From assembly GCF_900102515.1 (NCBI RefSeq), contig NZ_FMVS01000009.1, forward strand, positions 99,182 to 163,181: DNA of 64,000 nt, given 5' to 3'. The notes under the pieces were generated by a model. That model did not search any database and was not told the origin of the DNA. It saw nothing but the letters and a program-made list of their open reading frames with translations. The stretch comes from Butyrivibrio sp. INlla14. Its GTDB lineage: Bacteria; Bacillota; Clostridia; Lachnospirales; Lachnospiraceae. A program made the translations under genes and the position numbers. Positions 17,021 to 26,461 of the stretch are shown here, one piece after another (within the stretch, counting starts at the first letter, position 1; each line of letters opens with the position of its first letter).

Positions 17021-17962
17021 TTATCTCTCTGCACGCATTGGATTATTGAGGAAGTCTTCATATGCAAGACGGATTCCATCATCCAACTCTGTAGTATATG
17101 TCCAACCAAGATTTGCAGCCTTAGAAACATCAAGTAATTTACGAGGAGTTCCGTTTGGCTTAGAAGGATCCCAACGAATTTCGCCTTCGTAACCAATGAT
17201 CTTAGCAACCTTCTCTGTAAGCTCTTTTATAGTGAGCTCTTTACCTGTTCCAGCATTGACAGTCTCGTTGCCGCTGTAGTTATTCATAAGGAATACACAG
17301 AGGTTAGCAAGGTCGTCAACATAGAGGAACTCACGAAGTGGACTTCCATCGCCCCAACATGTAACGTAAGGAAGATTCTGCTCCTTGGCCTCGTGGAATC
17401 TACGGATAAGAGCAGGAAGTACATGTGAATGAGTTGGGTGATAGTTATCATTTGGACCATAAAGGTTTGTTGGCATAACTGAAATGTAGTCGGTTCCATA
17501 CTGTCTGTTAAGGAACTCGCAGTATTTAAGCCCTGAAATCTTAGCAAGAGCGTAGGCTTCGTTAGTCTTCTCAAGCTCAGAAGTCAAAAGACATGACTCC
17601 TTCATAGGCTGTGGAGCCATTCTAGGGTAGATGCAGGATGAACCAAGGAACTCAAGCTTCTTACATCCATTTCTCCATGCAGCATTTATAACATTCATCT
17701 CAAGGATCATGTTGACATACATAAAGTCGGCAAGGGCTTCTGAATTACCCATGATACCACCAACCTTGGCAGCTGCAAGGAAAACATACTCGGGCTTTTC
17801 CTCTGCAAAAAACTTCTCTACAGCATCTTGTCTTGTGAGATCAAGTTCTGCATGAGTTCTGGTGATAATATTGGTGTAGCCCTGTTTTTCTAATTCTCTG
17901 ACAATGGCAGAACCAACCATTCCGCGGTGGCCAGCCACATATATTTTTGCATTTTTCTCCAC
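17021..17962 (-). CDS. fcl: GDP-L-fucose synthase
   Basis: A 313-residue epimerase-reductase that turns GDP-4-keto-6-deoxy-mannose into GDP-L-fucose with NADPH. It has the Rossmann motif [12 protein letters not shown] near the N-terminus, the family signature [14 protein letters not shown], the catalytic [13 protein letters not shown] (YxxxK) and [13 protein letters not shown] chose the GTG at 17962 because GGAGG (17971-17975) lies eight bases ahead of it. A TTG at 17977 would overlap that ribosome binding site. It follows gmd by 15 bp in the same operon, together forming the complete two-step route from GDP-mannose to GDP-fucose. Confidence 0.95.
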   Translation of the reverse strand: MEKNAKIYVAGHRGMVGSAIVRELEKQGYTNIITRTHAELDLTRQDAVEKFFAEEKPEYVFLAAAKVGGIMGNSEALADFMYVNMILEMNVINAAWRNGCKKLEFLGSSCIYPRMAPQPMKESCLLTSELEKTNEAYALAKISGLKYCEFLNRQYGTDYISVMPTNLYGPNDNYHPTHSHVLPALIRRFHEAKEQNLPYVTCWGDGSPLREFLYVDDLANLCVFLMNNYSGNETVNAGTGKELTIKELTEKVAKIIGYEGEIRWDPSKPNGTPRKLLDVSKAANLGWTYTTELDDGIRLAYEDFLNNPMRAER

Positions 17963-17977
17963 TTTATTTGCCTCCAA

Positions 17978-19069
17978 TTACTTGTCGATACCCTTTTCAA
18001 GGAACTCGGCAAGGTTGAATTTTACGTGCTCATTGGCTCTTTCTACAGCAACCTTCTTCATGTCGTGCTCAACCATGATTCTTACGAGCTCTTCAAATGA
18101 TGTTGTCTGTGGATTCCAGTGAAGCTTTTCTTTTGCCTTTGTAGGATCTCCTAAAAGGTTAACAACGTCAGTAGGTCTGTAGAAGTCAGGTGACACCTCA
18201 ACGAGGACCTTACCTGTAGCCTTGTCATAACCCTTCTCATCTGCGCCTTCACCCTTGAATTCAAGTTCAATTCCAGCGTAGTGGAATGCAAGCTGTGCAA
18301 ATTCACGAACAGAGTGCTGAACACCTGTTGCGATAACGAAATCTTCTGGCTTGTCATTCTGAAGGATGAGCCACATACACTCTACATAGTCCTTGGCATA
18401 TCCCCAGTCACGAAGTGAAGAGAGGTTTCCAAGATAGAGTTTATCCTGCTTGCCCTGAGCAATTCTGGAAGCAGCAAGAGTGATCTTACGAGTAACGAAA
18501 GTCTCACCACGACGCTCTGACTCATGGTTAAAAAGAATACCTGAGCAGCAGAACATGTTGTAAGCTTCGCGATACTCCTTGATGATCCAGTAACCGTAAA
18601 GCTTGGCTACAGCGTATGGGCTGTATGGATGGAAAGGAGTCTTCTCGCTCTGAGGAACCTCCTCAACCTTACCATAAAGCTCTGATGTAGAAGCCTGGTA
18701 AATACGGCAAGTATCAGCAAGGCCACACTGACGAACAGCCTCAAGAACTCTAAGTACACCGGTTGCATCAACATCAGCAGTGAATTCAGGTGAATCGAAT
18801 GAAACCTGAACGTGTGACTGTGCAGCGAGGTTATAGATCTCGTCTGGTCTAACCTTTCCAACTACACCGAGGATACTCATTGAATCTCCAAGATCTCCAT
18901 AGTGAAGGTGGAAGTTAGGATGTCCCTCAAGGTGTGCGATTCTTTCTCTGTAATCAACAGAAGATCTACGAATGATGCCGTGAACGTCATAGCCTTTTTC
19001 AAGCAAAAACTCTGCAAGGTATGATCCGTCCTGACCTGTTATTCCGGTAATAAGTGCTTTTTTTGCCAT
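17978..19069 (-). CDS. gmd: GDP-mannose 4,6-dehydratase
   Basis: A 363-residue short-chain dehydratase that converts GDP-D-mannose to GDP-4-keto-6-deoxy-D-mannose using bound NADP. Marks are [18 protein letters not shown] at the N-terminus, the catalytic [17 protein letters not shown], and [16 protein letters not shown] with the YxxxK pair. Full length for the family. AAAGGA lies well placed ahead of the ATG. It heads a two-gene operon with fcl and diverges from an araC gene, which may control it. A TATAAT box precedes it on the minus strand. Confidence 0.97.
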   Translation of the reverse strand: MAKKALITGITGQDGSYLAEFLLEKGYDVHGIIRRSSVDYRERIAHLEGHPNFHLHYGDLGDSMSILGVVGKVRPDEIYNLAAQSHVQVSFDSPEFTADVDATGVLRVLEAVRQCGLADTCRIYQASTSELYGKVEEVPQSEKTPFHPYSPYAVAKLYGYWIIKEYREAYNMFCCSGILFNHESERRGETFVTRKITLAASRIAQGKQDKLYLGNLSSLRDWGYAKDYVECMWLILQNDKPEDFVIATGVQHSVREFAQLAFHYAGIELEFKGEGADEKGYDKATGKVLVEVSPDFYRPTDVVNLLGDPTKAKEKLHWNPQTTSFEELVRIMVEHDMKKVAVERANEHVKFNLAEFLEKGIDK

Positions 19070-19112
19070 ACATTTGTCCTTTCAAATAAAAATATTTGCA
19101 TATTTCTCTCAC

Positions 19113-19141
19113 ATTATAGTGCTGAAATTTTGCGATTAGAA
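19113..19141 (-). promoter_or_regulatory. Putative gmd-fcl promoter
   Basis: Read on the minus strand, an exact TATAAT (19118-19113) is preceded by TTCTAA (19141-19136) at 17 bp. The -35 is weak (TTCTAA against TTGACA), which suits a promoter that needs an activator. The expected leader is about 37 bases. Confidence 0.55.
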
Positions 19142-19148
19142 TTCACTT

Positions 19149-19175
19149 TCTTGATTTTGATTTGCATTATCTTGA
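19149..19175. promoter_or_regulatory. Candidate AraC-type operator, direct repeat at 21 bp
   Basis: TCTTGA occurs at 19149-19154 and again at 19170-19175, exactly 21 bp apart (two helical turns), the geometry used by AraC-family proteins. It lies just upstream of the weak -35 of gmd and overlaps the likely -35 (TTGACG, 19172-19177) of the araC gene. The match is only six bases, so chance is possible. Confidence 0.3.
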
Positions 19176-19201
19176 CGAGAGGATTACACTACAGATATCA
19201 G
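19172..19201 (+). promoter_or_regulatory. Possible promoter of the araC-like gene
   Basis: TTGACG (19172-19177) and TATCAG (19196-19201) are 18 bp apart. The -35 is good and the -10 mediocre. Transcription would start about 30 bases before the ATG at 19240. Confidence 0.35.
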
Positions 19202-19239
19202 AACTATGTAGAGTCTGTGTTTTTTCAAAGGAAGGTATT

Positions 19240-20109
19240 ATGGGAGAGAGACTGTTTCAAGGTGAATATGTATCCTCAGATAGGATGCTGTATACTCCAT
19301 CAGAGTTTGCCAAATCAAATTTATTGTATTTACAGGAAATTGGAAGCCTGAAGGCTAGAAAGACCCACACCAGTAAAAGACAGAACCTTGACTCTTTTTT
19401 ATTCTTTTATGTCAAGGAAGGAAGCGGAGTTTTAGACTATGGAGGACGAGAATATGTGGTAAGAAGCGGAGACTGCGTGTTTATAAACTGTAAAAACCCG
19501 TATTCTCACAGAACGTCAGAAGATCTTTGGAGTCTTGAGTGGATACACTTTAATGGAGAAAGTGCTCTTCCAATATATCTTAAATATGTGGAAAGAGGTG
19601 GGCAGCCAGTATTTCATCCAGATAAGGAACTAATGACGGAGGGGTTGTGGGATAGTCTTAATGCCATAGCCAGGTCTTCTGACTATATCAGAGATATCAA
19701 GATAAATGAAAAGCTTTCAAGCCTTATTACCTTTCTGATGAGTTTTAGCTGGAATCCTGAGACTGTACCAACTTCTGGCAATGCTTCTACACTTACTAAT
19801 CTTAAAGACTATATCGATACCCACTATAATGAGAAAATAAGTCTTGATATGCTGGCGGATATGTTTCTTATAAACAAATACACTCTTTCAAGGGGGTTTA
19901 AGGAGCAGTTTGGAACCTCTATCATAAATTATCTTTTGATAACAAGAATTACCCATGCCAAGCAGCTTCTTAGATTTACAGATGAAACTGTCGAGGAGAT
20001 TGGGAATAAATGTGGGATTTCGCCGCTCTATTACTTCTCAAGGATCTTTAAACAGATAGAGGGTATAAGCCCTCTTGAATACAGGTCGCAATGGAGTAGA
20101 AGTGTATAA
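19240..20109 (+). CDS. AraC-family transcriptional regulator
   Basis: A 289-residue regulator. The N-terminal half is a cupin-like sensor domain (GSGVLDYGGREYVVRSGDC, about residues 61-79). The C-terminal 100 residues hold the two helix-turn-helix motifs of AraC proteins: ISLDMLADMFLINKYTLSRGFK and EEIGNKCGISPLYYFSRIFK, ending ISPLEYR. I chose the ATG at 19240 because AGGAAGG lies four to five bases ahead; an in-frame ATG at 19162 has no ribosome binding site. It is divergent from gmd-fcl, so it is a likely local regulator, perhaps responding to a sugar. Confidence 0.9.
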   Translation: MGERLFQGEYVSSDRMLYTPSEFAKSNLLYLQEIGSLKARKTHTSKRQNLDSFLFFYVKEGSGVLDYGGREYVVRSGDCVFINCKNPYSHRTSEDLWSLEWIHFNGESALPIYLKYVERGGQPVFHPDKELMTEGLWDSLNAIARSSDYIRDIKINEKLSSLITFLMSFSWNPETVPTSGNASTLTNLKDYIDTHYNEKISLDMLADMFLINKYTLSRGFKEQFGTSIINYLLITRITHAKQLLRFTDETVEEIGNKCGISPLYYFSRIFKQIEGISPLEYRSQWSRSV

Positions 20110-20211
20110 GGGCCTCAGACGTTGAAAGAACCTTCCGATAAGTGTAAAATGTTTGGTAGGATTGCGTATCTATGCGCAAAAATCATAGCCATTTATGATG
20201 GGAGCAATAGT

Positions 20212-21150
20212 ATGAAACTATTAAGTGTTATTGTCCCCTGCTACAATGAGCAGGACAATATTTTTGATTTCTACGATGAACTCATGAAGAATGAGGCATT
20301 TTTTAAAGAGAAAGATGTTGAGATAGAGCTTATCTTTGTTAATGATGGATCCAAGGACGAGACAGCAAAGCGTGTAAGAAATCTTCATGACAGAGATGAA
20401 AGAGTCCATCTGATAGATTTTTCCAGAAACTTTGGGAAAGAGGCTGGAATGTATGCGGGACTTAAGAGAGCTAAGGGAGATTATGTGGTTGTTATGGATT
20501 GTGATCTACAGGATCCACCAGCTCTTTTACCTGAGATGTACAAATATATAGTTGATGAGGGCTATGACAGTGTAGCCACAAGACGTGTTGACAGAAAGGG
20601 TGAGCCGCCTATCAGGTCGTTTTTTGCAAGGCAGTTTTACAAGCTGATCAATAAGATGTCCAATGCAGAGATAATTGACGGAGCCAGAGACTACAGACTT
20701 ATGACCAGGCAGTTTGTGGATTCTATCCTTTCTCTTGAGGAATATAACAGGTTTTCCAAGGGTATATTTGGATGGGTTGGCTTTAATACTAAGTGGCTGG
20801 AATTTGAAAACATTGAGAGGAAGAAAGGTGAGACCAAGTGGTCATTTTGGAAGCTTTTCCTCTATGCTTTGGATGGTATTGTGGCATTTTCAACAGCACC
20901 ACTTGCTATGGCATCAGTCTTTGGTGTTTTGTTCTGCTTTTTAGCTTTTATATTTATTATTTTTATAGTTGTGAGACAACTTACAGTAGGTGATCCCAAT
21001 AACACTGTGGGCTGGGCTTCAACAATCTGTATAATCTCATTGGTGAGTGGAGTGCAGCTCTTTTGCCTTGGAATCGTAGGTCAGTATCTTTCAAAGGCGT
21101 ATTTAGAGGTCAAGAAACGTCCAATGTATATTGTTAAAGAGGAGTTATAA
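20212..21150 (+). CDS. GT2 glycosyltransferase, DPM1/GtrB type with two C-terminal membrane helices
   Basis: A 312-residue enzyme of the dolichol-phosphate-mannose-synthase type, which transfers a sugar from a nucleotide to a polyprenyl phosphate. It has SVIVPCYNEQDN, FVNDGSKDET, the metal motif VVMDCDLQDPP and KGIFGWVGF, then two membrane helices (about residues 230-255 and 265-290) as in GtrB/ArnC proteins. GGGAG lies seven bases before the ATG at 20212; the longer frame from a TTG at 20122 has no support. No GtrA sits beside it, although one is encoded at 49403. It starts the plus-strand glycan operon. Confidence 0.9.
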   Translation: MKLLSVIVPCYNEQDNIFDFYDELMKNEAFFKEKDVEIELIFVNDGSKDETAKRVRNLHDRDERVHLIDFSRNFGKEAGMYAGLKRAKGDYVVVMDCDLQDPPALLPEMYKYIVDEGYDSVATRRVDRKGEPPIRSFFARQFYKLINKMSNAEIIDGARDYRLMTRQFVDSILSLEEYNRFSKGIFGWVGFNTKWLEFENIERKKGETKWSFWKLFLYALDGIVAFSTAPLAMASVFGVLFCFLAFIFIIFIVVRQLTVGDPNNTVGWASTICIISLVSGVQLFCLGIVGQYLSKAYLEVKKRPMYIVKEEL

Positions 21151-21896
21151 TGGTTAGCATTATTGTTCCTGTATATAATGCAGCGAAATATATAAAACAT
21201 ACTATCGAGATGGTGTGCGAGCAGACCTACAGGGATTGGGAACTCATTTTAGTGGATGATGCATCCTCAGATGGTAGCTGTGATGTGATTGAAAAGATAA
21301 TTAGTAGTCAGGGAAAGAGGATAAGGCTGATCCGTAAGGATCGCAATGAAGGGGTGGCAGCCGCCAGAAACAGTGGAATCGATGCTTCTTCTGGAAGATA
21401 TATAGCTTTTATTGATGCGGATGATGTTTGGAAACCAGACAAGCTGGAAAAACAGGTGGCCTTCATGGAGAAGACTGGTGCAGCTTTTTCTTTTCATTCC
21501 TATGAGTTTGGAGATGAGGAGGCAAATCCTACCGGAAGAATTGTGAGAGCCCCCAAAACTCTTAAGTTCAAAGAAGCTTTATCCAGAACAGTTATCTTTA
21601 CTACTACTGTTATGTTTGATACTGAGAAGATTGATATGGAGATCATCCATATGCCACAGGTTCCAAGTGAGGATACGGCTACCTGGTGGAGAATCTTAAA
21701 GAGTGGCTATGTGGCCTACGGACTTGACGAAAATCTGGCAATTTACAGAAGGCCGGGCAAGTCTCTTTCCTCAAATAAATTTGTTGCTATCGAGAGAATA
21801 TGGTTTCTATACAGAAATATTGCGGATCTGTCAGTCATTAAGTCCTTTTACTACTTTGTGGGCTGGGCTGTGAGAGCAACACTTAGAAGATTGTGA
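21150..21896 (+). CDS. GT2 family glycosyltransferase
   Basis: A 248-residue inverting GT-A enzyme. It has the N-terminal SIIVPVYNAAKYI, the nucleotide-binding LILVDDASSDGS and the metal-binding FIDADDVWKPDK (about residues 87-98). The C-terminal part is short. Its ATG overlaps the previous stop by one base (TAATG) and GAGGAG is placed for it, so the genes are translationally coupled. It lies upstream of the initiating sugar transferase and probably adds an early sugar to the lipid-linked unit. The substrate cannot be read from sequence. Confidence 0.9.
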   Translation: MVSIIVPVYNAAKYIKHTIEMVCEQTYRDWELILVDDASSDGSCDVIEKIISSQGKRIRLIRKDRNEGVAAARNSGIDASSGRYIAFIDADDVWKPDKLEKQVAFMEKTGAAFSFHSYEFGDEEANPTGRIVRAPKTLKFKEALSRTVIFTTTVMFDTEKIDMEIIHMPQVPSEDTATWWRILKSGYVAYGLDENLAIYRRPGKSLSSNKFVAIERIWFLYRNIADLSVIKSFYYFVGWAVRATLRRL

Positions 21897-21914
21897 TCCA
21901 AAAGGGGATTTGGT

Positions 21915-23321
21915 ATGAAAAATGTGGAGTCAGCTAAGAGAGTCTTAGTATTATTCCTTGGATTTATAGGACTAACCATGCAGACCTTGGTGTATGCCTG
22001 GTTTTGGTTTAAAACATATTATCCAATTGTATCTGCAACTCGTGTGAGTCAGGATGGATACGTTCTTGGTAACGGACTTAAGTTGTATTTCAGAGGTCAT
22101 TTGTTGATACTTGGAATCTATTTTATACTTCTTTTGTTCTTTTCTAACACCTATGGAGGGCTTAAAATAGGCTATCTCAAGCCTATGGATGTGTTCTTTT
22201 CACAGATTTTTGCTCTTTTCATGGTGAATTTCATTTCTTATTTTCAGCTTTCACTTTTGAGAAACTGGCTTGTGAGGGTTACACCTATGGTGATGATCTT
22301 CATAATTCAGCTAATCATTTCGTTTTTGTGGGCATATACCACGAACTGGCTCTACATGAGGATATTTAAGCCTAGAAGACTCCTTCTTGTAAGCGGCAAA
22401 TACCCGGTTGATGATATTACCCACAAGTTTAATTCAAGGAAAGATAAATATCATATTGTAAGATCAATGAATATTTCAGAGGGCATTGAGAAGATTTACG
22501 AGGAATGCCTTGGTGATTATGACGGCGTTATTATCTGGGATGTTCCAAGTGAGTATAGGAATGGCCTTGTAAAATATTGTTATGGTAGAAACATAAGGAT
22601 TTATGTTATGCCTAAGATCACAGATGTGCTATTAAAGGGCTCAACACAGTTGCACCTGTTTGACACACCTGTTCTGCTCTTAAGAGAATATGCTATAAAG
22701 ATTGAGCAGAGAGCTATAAAGAGACTTATAGATATCGTACTGTCTCTTTTGCTGATAGTTTTATCATCACCTGTCATGCTGATAACAGCTATTATCATCA
22801 AGCTCTATGATGGTGGCCCTGTACTGTACAAACAGGTGAGGTGTACTCAGAACAGGCGTGAGTTTAAGATCATGAAGTTCAGGAGTATGAGGGTTGATGC
22901 GGAAAAGGATGGAGTAGCAAGACTTGCGTCCAAGAATGATTCACGTATCACACCTATCGGTAAGTTCATTCGTGCATGTAGGATTGATGAGCTTCCACAG
23001 CTCTTTAACATATTGGTTGGAGATATGGCATTTATAGGCCCAAGGCCTGAAAGACCTGAGATTATTGCTCAGTATCTTGAAGAAATGCCGGAATTTGCCT
23101 TCAGAATGAAGGTTAAGGCCGGACTTGCCGGATATGCGCAGGTTTACGGCAAATATAACACCACACCATATGACAAGCTCAAGCTTGATCTGACTTATAT
23201 AGAGAATTATTCAGTATGGCTTGATATAAAGCTTATGCTGTTAACAGTAAAGATCCTGTTTACGCCAGATAGCACAGAGGGTGTTGATGAGAACCAGATT
23301 ACAGCCCAGAAAAAAGGGTAA
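21915..23321 (+). CDS. Polyprenyl glycosylphosphotransferase (WbaP/EpsE type)
   Basis: A 468-residue initiating enzyme that moves a sugar-1-phosphate to undecaprenyl phosphate at the inner membrane face. The N-terminal half has about four membrane helices (to about residue 150) and a CoA-binding-like domain (RRLLLVSGKYPVDDI). The catalytic bacterial sugar transferase domain begins near residue 266 (KRLIDIVLSLLLIVL), with KQVRCTQNRREFKIMKFRSM, the DE pair in CRIDELPQLFNIL, and GPRPERPE. It is one of two initiating transferases in the window, and by its neighbours this one belongs to the exopolysaccharide locus with Wzz and EpsG. Confidence 0.93.
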   Translation: MKNVESAKRVLVLFLGFIGLTMQTLVYAWFWFKTYYPIVSATRVSQDGYVLGNGLKLYFRGHLLILGIYFILLLFFSNTYGGLKIGYLKPMDVFFSQIFALFMVNFISYFQLSLLRNWLVRVTPMVMIFIIQLIISFLWAYTTNWLYMRIFKPRRLLLVSGKYPVDDITHKFNSRKDKYHIVRSMNISEGIEKIYEECLGDYDGVIIWDVPSEYRNGLVKYCYGRNIRIYVMPKITDVLLKGSTQLHLFDTPVLLLREYAIKIEQRAIKRLIDIVLSLLLIVLSSPVMLITAIIIKLYDGGPVLYKQVRCTQNRREFKIMKFRSMRVDAEKDGVARLASKNDSRITPIGKFIRACRIDELPQLFNILVGDMAFIGPRPERPEIIAQYLEEMPEFAFRMKVKAGLAGYAQVYGKYNTTPYDKLKLDLTYIENYSVWLDIKLMLLTVKILFTPDSTEGVDENQITAQKKG

Positions 23322-23344
23322 TAGCTGGCCTTTGGGAGAAGTGT

Positions 23345-24481
23345 ATGGAAAGAGGAAGTAAGGGACATTTAGATGAGAGTTTAAATCTAAGGAGCTTTTA
23401 TCTTAGATTACTTAGGAAGATTTGGATCATTCCGGTTGCAGCGCTTGTTGGCGCACTTTTGGCAGCAGGGCTGTATACTCTTGTGACTGTGACTTTTGGA
23501 CCAGCCAAGACCTACAAAGCTGTGGCCAGGCTTTACATAAGCTTTGCCTATGACGAGAATAAGGGAACCCTGGTTGATTATTATAATGCTTACACCTGGG
23601 ATAAAGAGCTTTTGCCAACAGATGATATTTTAAATCCTATAATTTCTGAGCTTGAAAATGATCAGATTTTTGTAGTAGGGGACGATGGTGCATCTTCCAC
23701 CTATGGCGATGCAAAAGTTATTACCAGAGATGAACTTTTGGATGCAATCACTGCTGATATTCCTTCAGATGTAAGGGTTATGAGGCTGACTGTAGAATGC
23801 CAGGATAAGGAAATGGCAGATTTAATACTAAAAGCTTCAGTTAATTCCATGGAAAGCTTTGGAGATAACAATAAAGCCTTTGATTCTATAAAGCTTCTTG
23901 GCATTGAGAATGCCAAGCTTGTGACCTATTCTGACAGAAGCGTAGTTGCAGCAGTATCTGGCGCTGTAGTTGGAATTGTGGCTACAGTTCTTTTTCTTAT
24001 GCTTCTGGCTGCTTTAGATGATGCAATCTATGTTCCAGAGGATGCGGAAAAGAGATATTCAATAAATGTTCTTGGATGTTTATGCGATAAACCTGTGGAT
24101 TTCTTTAAAAATGAACTTGTGGCAGCCACAGGCAAGGCTGTAGAGGGTATGTCTGAAGTTACAGTTATTTCTACAGATAGTCTGTCAGATGATAAAAAAT
24201 CTTTGGCTGATCTTGCTTCTTTTGTGGAAATCATTGCAGGAACAGAGGCTTCTAGTAATGTAAAATATACAGCTATGGCTGTCCCAGGTACAGTTCTTGA
24301 TAATTACAGGAAAATAGGGACCTGCGACGGCGTTATTTTGTGCGTGCCTTACGGGGTAAGGAAGGGCGCAATGACAGAACATGTAATTGCTCAGCTCAAA
24401 AAACATGAATGTCCTATCATTGGTATATTGATGGTTCGTGTGGATAGTAAATTTATAAAAAGATATTACGGTCTCAGATAA
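23345..24481 (+). CDS. Wzz-type chain-length protein with kinase-like C-terminus lacking P-loop
   Basis: A 378-residue polysaccharide co-polymerase. Two membrane helices (about residues 27-50 and 200-224) bracket an extracytoplasmic Wzz domain. After the second helix is a cytoplasmic part of about 150 residues. Its end (TCDGVILCVPYGVRKGAMTE, then PIIGILMVRVD) resembles the last strands of CpsD-type tyrosine kinases. No Walker A motif and no tyrosine cluster are visible, so it is probably a degenerate, non-catalytic kinase domain. GGGAG precedes the ATG. It likely sets polymer length with the EpsG-type polymerase at 25317. Confidence 0.82.
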   Translation: MERGSKGHLDESLNLRSFYLRLLRKIWIIPVAALVGALLAAGLYTLVTVTFGPAKTYKAVARLYISFAYDENKGTLVDYYNAYTWDKELLPTDDILNPIISELENDQIFVVGDDGASSTYGDAKVITRDELLDAITADIPSDVRVMRLTVECQDKEMADLILKASVNSMESFGDNNKAFDSIKLLGIENAKLVTYSDRSVVAAVSGAVVGIVATVLFLMLLAALDDAIYVPEDAEKRYSINVLGCLCDKPVDFFKNELVAATGKAVEGMSEVTVISTDSLSDDKKSLADLASFVEIIAGTEASSNVKYTAMAVPGTVLDNYRKIGTCDGVILCVPYGVRKGAMTEHVIAQLKKHECPIIGILMVRVDSKFIKRYYGLR

Positions 24482-24492
24482 TGGGGAAAAAT

Positions 24493-25320
24493 ATGGATAA
24501 AAAAAGACTCCAGATGCTGGTGTCAGCTGTTAACAAGAAGGCTCTGGATTTGCCGGGCATAATGAATATTGAATCAGATGCCATAATTGTGGACCAGCTA
24601 ATTGGTGATGCAGGAAAAGAGTTTGAGAGCGAGCCAAGTGACCAGGAAGAGATCATAAAAGGCAATACTATCAGGATACTTCGCAGATGTGAAAAAGGTG
24701 TAGGACTATCTAGAAACACAGGCCTTTTTAATGCGGAATCTGAGATAATCCAGTTTGCAGATGATGATATCATCTATGATGATGGCTATAGTCAGAGAAT
24801 TCTGGAGGAGTTTGATGCTCATCCGGAAGCAGATATTCTTTTGTTTAATGTTAAAGCTCAGGCTGGAAGAGAAACTTATTGGAATAAGGATTATGCAAGG
24901 ATTTCCTGGATGAATTACGGAAGATATCCAGCCTATGCTATTTGTGCCAGAAGAGATAAGCTGATACAGGCTGGGATCAAGTATTCCCTTTTATTTGGTG
25001 GCGGGGCACCATATATGAATGGAGAAGACAGTCTCTTTTTGCATGATTGCCTAAAGGCAGGACTTTCAATTTACAGAACCACAGCAGTTCTTGGGCACGA
25101 ACAACAAAATGAGTCCACCTGGTTTAAGGGTTATACTGAGAAATTCTTTTTTGACAGAGGCGTTTTGTATCATTTCCTCTATGGGAAAATGGCTTTTGTA
25201 TGGGGCTTTAGATTTTTGCTAAAAAATAGAGCAGAAATGTGCAGTGAATACGGATTGTTTAAGAGCTACAGAATACTGTTGTCTGGAGTAAGGCACGGAA
25301 GGACGATAAAAACGCAGTGA
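24493..25320 (+). CDS. GT2-like (GT-A) glycosyltransferase
   Basis: A 275-residue protein with a divergent GT-A fold. The start of the usual domain is atypical (MLVSAVNKKALDLPG), but GVGLSRNTGLFNAESEIIQFADDDIIYDDGY has the metal-binding DDD and the preceding arginine-rich helix of GT2 enzymes, and NGEDSLFLHDCLKAGL has the ED catalytic-base motif. I prefer the ATG at 24493 because GGGGA lies about six bases ahead; the ATG at 24481 overlaps the wzz stop but lacks a ribosome binding site. Its acceptor and donor are unknown. Confidence 0.82.
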   Translation: MDKKRLQMLVSAVNKKALDLPGIMNIESDAIIVDQLIGDAGKEFESEPSDQEEIIKGNTIRILRRCEKGVGLSRNTGLFNAESEIIQFADDDIIYDDGYSQRILEEFDAHPEADILLFNVKAQAGRETYWNKDYARISWMNYGRYPAYAICARRDKLIQAGIKYSLLFGGGAPYMNGEDSLFLHDCLKAGLSIYRTTAVLGHEQQNESTWFKGYTEKFFFDRGVLYHFLYGKMAFVWGFRFLLKNRAEMCSEYGLFKSYRILLSGVRHGRTIKTQ

Positions 25321-26447
25321 CAGTTTATTTATCACTTACTGTAGTAGTGCTTTTGACAGCACTACTTATCAGAAAAACTGAACTAAAGAGCGAGCATAGT
25401 GCACTGATCTACAGGGGCATGAGTAGACAAAAGATGGTTAATATAATTTGCTGTCTTATTATATTTGTGCTGCTGTTTTCAGTTTCAGCTTTAAGACTTA
25501 ATGTGGGTAATGACTATTTGAATTATGTTGAGTTTATGCATCTTGCCTACAGCAGAGCTTATGTTCCAACAGAGATTGGATTTAATGCGCTTGCTTGTAT
25601 TGTTTATTATCTGTGTGGATTTGAGAATTACCTTCTTATCTTTGCTATATTTGCTTTTGCTACTATTTTCTTTTTTATGAAGGGAATGCTTGATCAAAGC
25701 AGATGGTTTACTTTGAGTTTTGCCATGTTTATGCTACTTGGCTACTATTTCCAGTCTCTTAGCACGGTCAGATATTATCTTGCTCTGTCCATGGCATTTT
25801 TTTCCATAAAATATGTTATAAACAAGGATTGGCCTAGATTTGTGCTGATAATCCTGATAGGAAGTTTATTCCACAAATCACTACTTGTGGTTCTGCTCTT
25901 ATATGTGATTGCCCAGATAAAGTGGAACAGATTTATGTATGTGGCGCTGTTTATCCTTGGATGCTCATGCTTTGTACTAAGTGATTTTTATCTGAAGATT
26001 GTAGTGCAGCTCTATCCATCCTACAAAGACACAGTTTATCTCGAGGGCGGAACAAGCATTGTAAATATTTTAAGATGCCTTGCGGTATTAGGACTTACTT
26101 TGTGGCTTTATAGGGATGTGGTAATGGAGAGCAGAACTTACAGGTTCTATCATATATGCAATGTACTATCAATTGCTCTTTATGTGTTTGGATCTTTTTT
26201 GCCAATAATATCAAGGATAGGATATTATCTTACAGTTACACATATCTTGTTTGTGCCTGCATTATTAAAGAGTATCAAGGATGACAGGAAAAGAAAAATT
26301 GCAATAGCATGTGTTATCATGGCCTGCATTCTATATTTTGGACTATATATGAGGGGAGCTTCAGCTGACGGCGTCAGGATTTTACCATATCAAACGTTCT
26401 TGTTCCATGACCTGCCACTGACACTTTCTGAAAGAGGCTACTATTAA
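25317..26447 (+). CDS. EpsG-family polysaccharide polymerase-like protein
   Basis: A 376-residue membrane protein with about ten helices. The conserved EpsG pattern is present: after the second helix, SALRLNVGNDYLNYVEFMHL (about residues 60-79), then IGFNALACIVYYL and, later, FHKSLLVVLLLY. EpsG proteins act as Wzy-like polymerases, joining repeat units outside the membrane. The GTG start overlaps the previous stop as GTGA, giving translational coupling. With Wzz and the WbaP-type transferase it completes a core assembly set; no Wzx flippase is seen in this locus. Confidence 0.87.
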   Translation: MTVYLSLTVVVLLTALLIRKTELKSEHSALIYRGMSRQKMVNIICCLIIFVLLFSVSALRLNVGNDYLNYVEFMHLAYSRAYVPTEIGFNALACIVYYLCGFENYLLIFAIFAFATIFFFMKGMLDQSRWFTLSFAMFMLLGYYFQSLSTVRYYLALSMAFFSIKYVINKDWPRFVLIILIGSLFHKSLLVVLLLYVIAQIKWNRFMYVALFILGCSCFVLSDFYLKIVVQLYPSYKDTVYLEGGTSIVNILRCLAVLGLTLWLYRDVVMESRTYRFYHICNVLSIALYVFGSFLPIISRIGYYLTVTHILFVPALLKSIKDDRKRKIAIACVIMACILYFGLYMRGASADGVRILPYQTFLFHDLPLTLSERGYY

Positions 26448-26461
26448 GGGAGTATAAAGAT

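Noticed and set aside
20122..20211. N-terminal extension of the GtrB-like gene from a TTG
   Set aside because: No ribosome binding site at the TTG, the extension has no family similarity, and GGGAG fits the ATG at 20212.
23345..25320. Possible frameshift that split off a tyrosine kinase from Wzz
   Set aside because: The downstream frame is a GT-A transferase with its own ribosome binding site, and the Wzz frame ends at a clean stop; no displaced Walker A motif appears in other frames.
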